Shown here: positions 59,606 through 64,000 of the stretch, piece by piece
How positions within the stretch are numbered: the stretch's first letter is position 1
Layout of the letters: each line of letters begins with the position of its first letter
Assembly: GCF_032062135.1 (NCBI RefSeq)
Contig: NC_092861.1
Span: 124,407,907 to 124,471,906 of the forward strand
DNA: 64,000 nt
DNA from: Pyxicephalus adspersus
Taxonomy: Eukaryota > Chordata > Amphibia > Anura > Pyxicephalidae
Reading direction: 5' to 3'
The notes under the pieces: generated by a model
Seen by the model: only the letters and a program-made list of their open reading frames with translations
Told to the model about the DNA's origin: nothing
The model's database searches: none
Program-made: the position numbers and the translations under genes

Positions 59606-59924
59606 TCATTTGCTTTTTGTTAGCAGATTTCCATATATATATATATATATATATATATAGATATATGATATATTTATATCAGGACTGAATGAAGTTCCTT
59701 GTGCATGTGCAAGAGTTACTTTATTCAGGTCTGGCCAATCAAGATGGACAAAGATCCTCCAAAACTAAAAGAAGATCGGGTGAAGATGGCAGCACCAGTA
59801 ATGGGGCGAACGGATGCTAGTTTAGTAAAATAATTACAAGGCAGTAAGTTTTATTAACTCCAGATTAGCCTGCTCGCAGTTTTTTTTTTTTAATATTTTT
59901 TCAGGTTCAGTTCCACTTTAAAGC
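57931..59924. other. Noncoding DNA with MITE fragments and TA repeats
   Basis: TTAAAGCAGAACTAACCC near 58038 resembles the TTAA-type MITE end. TA repeats lie at 59568-59599 and 59633-59659. A MITE right end, TTCAGTTCCACTTTAA, lies near 59906-59921. No gene. Confidence 0.45.
58197..58279 (+). mobile_element. SINE tail
   Basis: TGTACAGCGCTACATAATAT, GTTGGCGCTATATCCTG and TTA/TAA repeats. Confidence 0.65.
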
Positions 59925-60290
59925 TAAGTAAAATAAGGGGGAATGTCTTTGGGTATAATTATAACAATTTGACTTATTATTCAAATTCTTGACCACTTCT
60001 CCTAAATATTCTTTTGTTAGGACTTAATGGATATGAAGAATGTGACATTAGGTTTGCAAGTCTATGCTATACCAGTTCTTGGGACACTTAATTCTCACTA
60101 AACAGTGTAATGTCCCTGAACTTGGAATATTTAAATGCCTTTGCTTTAAACAGAGATAAATATAAATACAAAAATAGTTTCCTTAATTAACTTTGAATTC
60201 TAATTTTAAAATAGAACTGCCAAAAAAATGTATTTCTGCAAGGCAAAAGATCAAAAAGAGGGTTCTCAACGGGGACACAGAAAGAATAAA
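59925..60290. repeat. Copy A of a dispersed direct duplication
   Basis: It matches 62680-63060 in order: TTGTTAGGACTTAATGGAT, TTTCCTTAATTAACTTTGAA, TTCTAATTTTAAAATAGA. The copies are diverged, with small indels. Confidence 0.75.
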
Positions 60291-60404
60291 TCTCTGATAA
60301 CAGATTAAGAAAAAAATTTAAAAAACTGAATTTCCACTTTGCTGTTTCCTTCTGATTTCAAAAAAGTATTTAAAGTTTAAGTTTAAGTCTATGTACACAA
60401 CCAA

Positions 60405-60408
<4 letters not shown>

Positions 60409-60449
<41 letters not shown>
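60409..60449. repeat. (TA)n microsatellite
   Basis: About 20 TA units. It explains the Tyr-Ile frames on both strands. Confidence 0.95.
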
Positions 60450-60456
<7 letters not shown>

Positions 60457-61046
60457 AAGCCTATAGGCCCACTTTACCCATGTAGTGCCTGCCTGGATCC
60501 TTTTCCTCCATTCTTCTTTTTGTTTTTGCTGTGGAATGTGTGTGGGCCTTTTCACACAGAGCAGCTTTGTGTTTTCACACTCACAGGCAAAACGCGCAGC
60601 AATTTAGAGTGAAAAGCCTCCATTAGCACAATGTAAAAATCAAGCTTCAGTATGTCTGCAAAAGAAGATTTCACTGACACAACCTTGCAGTTATGAAAAT
60701 GCCAGAACTGCTATACCTAGAAAAAAATAATTGTCCCTGTTTATTGCCCTCAAATCCTTTATTAGAAAAATGTTTGCTTAAGGAATTGTCCTGTAGATAC
60801 TGACAGAATGTAATAAACCTTTAGATGCTAAATACATTCAGGCAAACCTAGTAATTTAGGTACCATAAGGTGATTGCAGGTTATTGCAAGGTTAGACGGG
60901 AAAGCACCAAGCATCCAAATTCATACACAGCAACAATGTACGTTATTTTGCACCCTCCCCTTGACATCTAAATTTAAGAGAACTGTAGCTAGAATGCTAA
61001 GAAAAATCATAGAACATTTTTCTTTCCTCTTGTTTGATGCCTAGCC
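60450..61046. other. Noncoding DNA, nothing recognised
   Basis: No supported gene or repeat. Confidence 0.4.
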
Positions 61047-61359
61047 GGTAGTTCGTTCCGGCCTAACGTCCCTGGCCGATCCCGCCTAATGCCGGCCAGC
61101 AAACCGGGGCTCCAGAGCCGTGGGTCGCTGGCAGATCACACAGGGGGCGTTAGGAACTACCGGAGCCAGAGCCGCCAGAGCTCCAGGGCCGCCCCCTTGC
61201 AGTTGCTCCCCTACTTACAGCGGCCAGCGTTGATACTTCCGCTGCCACGGCCTCTCCCCTGCAATGCATATGGAGGAGGGGGATTTCACTTCAGGGGGCC
61301 TTCCCTGATGGGCCTAGTGTGCTCCTGGCCTAGTGGTCATAAAACTTTGCCGACCCCTG
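61047..61359. mobile_element. GC-rich hAT-like MITE, left end missing
   Basis: The right end AACTTTGCCGACCCCTG is the inverted form of a CAGGGGTCGGCAAA-type hAT terminus, close to the element at 37004. It is strongly GC- and CpG-rich in AT-rich surroundings, with internal inverted text GTAGTTCGTTCC/GGAACTAC. A 151-codon open frame here is not a gene. Confidence 0.55.
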
Positions 61360-62057
61360 CTCTATTTGGTTGGAAGGATCTGCACATAACTTCTTTCTAT
61401 ACCCAACAGAACATTTCAATACATTTTTTACCCAGAAAAATGATATTACATAAGGGTTATGAAGTTAGGCAACGGTGTTATTCTTCAGGTAGGCCCATGT
61501 TGTCTAAATACAACCCAGCTCCTCATTCAGCGGACCAAAGATAAATTATTCAAACTATTTTTCCTTTATTTTTTATATTATCTTGTGAAATAAATAACCA
61601 AACCAACCACAGGGAGTCACACATTCTCACTAATATTTCACATTGTCAGGAGAAGTGGCAGAATTGCTCCTCGCCAGTCGACTGTCTTAGCAAATTTGCA
61701 ATTGGGTGAATGCTATTTTTTGGGCAATTGCAAGTAAAAAAAAAACATTGCCTGGAAAAAAAAACACATAAAAGGTGTAGTTCATTTTGTTGGCATATTC
61801 ACTGGCACTGAAAGGACCAGTGTAAATTGAAGTTGCTGACTTGTTTTTAAAGGTCATATTCCTCTATACCTCTTCTCTGTGATAGTCATAAGGTGGGACC
61901 ACAGTTAAGAAAGGAAGGATTGTGAGCAGGCGGGTTTTTTACTGCAGAAGGGACAGGGTATATCATTTCTGCTTTACCTGCTTGTTCATAATCATTTCTA
62001 AAATCTACATTGTGCACATTCCCAGGATAGGTGGCTGCAGTGAATGAATGAACACAA
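61360..62057. other. Noncoding DNA, nothing firm
   Basis: From about 61890 the text (TGAGCAGGCGGGTTTTTTAC, TGCAGAAGGGACAGGG) recurs at 62280-62330, suggesting one repeat split by the SINE tail. No gene. Confidence 0.4.
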
Positions 62058-62160
62058 TGTACAGCGCTGGGCAAAATGTTGGCGCTATATAAATCCTGTT
62101 TATTATTATTATTAATAATAATAATACTACTATTAATAATAATAATAATATTAATAATAA
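62058..62160 (+). mobile_element. SINE tail with (TTA/TAA)n
   Basis: TGTACAGCGCTGGGCAAAAT, GTTGGCGCTATATAAATCC and a TTA/TAA repeat with a few TAC units. Confidence 0.7.
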
Positions 62161-62679
62161 ATTCTGGCCTGGCCAATTAAGATTACCAAGGATTCCAAAC
62201 CTGGAAGAGGAGCTGATAAAAATGCTGCGTGGTAAAGGAACGAAGAGATGAGAGTGGTAAAGGAACGAAGAGAATTGTGAACAGGCAGTTAAGTTTATTT
62301 TATTGCAGAAGGGGCATTAAGGAGCATTGCCTGTAACTTCTACAATAAAGAACCTGCTTGTTTGCATGTTGTTCCTTTTTTGTATTGTTAATTTGTAATT
62401 TATTTCAAAAGAAGCATTTGGCACTGATAACACAAATAATAAAAAAAATATAAAACCAACACAACGCAAACCATTTTTCCATTTTTAGCTTTAATTCTGT
62501 TTTAAATAACAGAGCACTGTAGCTTTTTACTTGCATACTGTTAGGCAGACTTAGGAGCTAGTAGACAATTGGAATTATAAGTATGAAATCAGGTAACTTA
62601 CAGAAACTGTTACTGTGCACTTCAGGGAAAGTCACAGCTGACTCAAGAATCAGCTACAGACAAAATAAGTTAAATTAAG

Positions 62680-63060
62680 CTAAGTAAGTGGGTCGTCTTA
62701 GTGGATAATTGTAACAATTTAACCTAATATTCAAATTTTTGACTACTGCTCCTAAAATTCCCTTTTGTTAGGACTTAATGGATGAGAAGAATACAACATT
62801 AGCTATGCATTTTTGCACCCAGCTCCCAGGATACTTCATTCTAGCTAAGCTATGTCCCTGGACATGGAATATGTAAATGTTTCTATTTGGAAAGCCGATA
62901 AAGGCTTAGAAAAACAAAATTTGTTTCCTTAATTAGTTTTGAATTCTGCTTTAAAAATAGACCTGTCAAAACTTTTATTTCCGCTCACTTTCTCCATAGT
63001 CATAAGGACAAATAGAGAGGTTAATCTACTCAACAGGGAAATGGAAACAGTACAGTAAAA
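62680..63060. repeat. Copy B of the dispersed direct duplication
   Basis: The partner of 59925-60290, about 2.75 kb away in the same orientation. It includes AAGCTAAGTAAGTGGG at its start, matching AAGCTAAGTAAAATAAGG of copy A. Confidence 0.75.
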
Positions 63061-63814
63061 CTTCGACTAACAATACCCTTCTCACTTTCTAAACCTTTTT
63101 TTTTTTAAATGTATACATTTCCCAAAAGGAAAGACTGATTTGAGTAAAGAGAATGAAGTTGTAGAATTTCTAGTTGAGGGGTTCAGCCATCACCACACAA
63201 TACCATATATGTTAAGGCTTAAAATGATTTGCCTATCCAAATGCCACAATTTATGATTCCCAAATTTGTTCATTGGTGATGCTTTACAAACCCTTACAGC
63301 TTACCATTTTAGTGTTAACCATAAATACTAACCCAAGAATAGTTCCTCCTACTATGGTATGTGCTCTCATGCCTAATACTGTATATTTTGTATGATTTCT
63401 GGTATGTACATGTTCACAACCTACATGCATGTTTGCATTTGCACAGTGTGCACACATTGCGACTATTACATTTTCTTTAATTGTATTGCATTTTTCCTAA
63501 TTGCATTTTTTAGTTGCAACACAATTTTTCAACTTAACTTTATTACTATCAAACAGGGTGCCGACAACTTGTACCCTTCCTATACAGTTCAATATAGACT
63601 GTACCTTATCTGTTGTTAGCCCCTTCTGCAGAGGTTGGTATGTGACGACTCTGAACCTGGAATTTTTCAGAACTGAGCGCTTCTAGGTTTATTGCTCTTT
63701 AGCCTTGCCTAAAGACCCTGATGATGATAAAGCTAATTAAACCCTATATGGGTGATATATGTCAGTTCACTTTGTAGGAAGAAATTTTCAGTGGAGGTCC
63801 TCTGGAATAACAGT
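63061..63814. other. Noncoding DNA, nothing recognised
   Basis: No supported gene or repeat. Confidence 0.4.
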
Positions 63815-64000
63815 GGGCCTGATGTATTAAAGCACTTTCATTGTTAAGCTGGGTGATCAAGAAAACCTGGAATGGATCTGATCCATCATTAAAACCATTT
63901 GCTAACCAATAGCAAATGACTGAATAAATCCAATTCAGGTTTGCCGGATCACCCAGTTTCACTGATGTAAGTGTATCTTCTCATGCCTTGGAGAGCTTTA
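63815..64000. mobile_element. Fold-back MITE, third copy, cut by window end
   Basis: GGGCCTGATGTATTAAAGC and GCTGGGTGATCAAGAAAACC on the left. TTTGCCGGATCACCCAG and CTTGGAGAGCTTTA on the right, running off the end. Same family as 27623 and 57707. Confidence 0.75.

Noticed and set aside
60370..60612. Tyr-Ile-rich frames on both strands
   Set aside because: Translation of a TA microsatellite.
61089..61544. 151-codon Pro/Arg-rich open frame
   Set aside because: Explained by a GC-rich hAT-like element with few stop codons.

Overview
The window is vertebrate nuclear DNA, most likely from a frog, and probably a ranoid-type neobatrachian. The evidence is an intact vertebrate glycosyltransferase coding exon, a multi-exon gene with GT-AG introns, and dense insertions typical of anuran genomes. 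These insertions include tRNA-type SINEs with a TTGGCGCTATATAAAT tail, hAT-, piggyBac-, Harbinger- and Tc1-like elements, and a Penelope-like remnant. The species call is inference. There are three assembly gaps (20854-21543, 33397-33585, 37091-37769).

Region 1 (1-9 kb): the last exon of B3GNT2 (poly-N-acetyllactosamine synthase) holds the whole 397-codon reading frame behind a splice acceptor at 866. A short 3'UTR and T-rich noncoding DNA with SINE and hAT insertions follow. Region 2 (9-38 kb): a gene-poor stretch of decayed transposons: a Penelope-like element with a GIY-YIG motif, piggyBac-like ends, a Tc1 transposase remnant split by a SINE, and several MITEs with readable target-site duplications. 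Its only gene-like object is a damaged minus-strand RING-H2 gene at 32.8-33.7 kb, which keeps splice signals but has broken RING codons and an assembly gap.

Region 3 (38.5-51 kb): nine exons on the + strand join with consistent phase into one 1,124-residue type I membrane protein. Its order is signal peptide, CUB domain, about 660 residues of Ser/Thr/Pro-rich mucin-like stalk, SEA-like module, six-cysteine calcium-binding EGF, transmembrane helix and a 74-residue tail. I cannot give it a gene name, and it is the main discovery candidate of the window. Its introns hold a mariner-like MITE, a 123-bp near-perfect palindrome beside a collapsed sister copy, and a SINE interrupted by a hAT MITE.

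Region 4 (51-64 kb): downstream noncoding DNA with hAT MITEs, a 93-nt pure pyrimidine tract, a TTAA-flanked MITE, fold-back elements, long TA repeats and a diverged ~350-bp direct duplication. No tRNA, rRNA or CRISPR was seen. Repeat family names rest on termini, target-site duplications and remembered family features, not on a database search.
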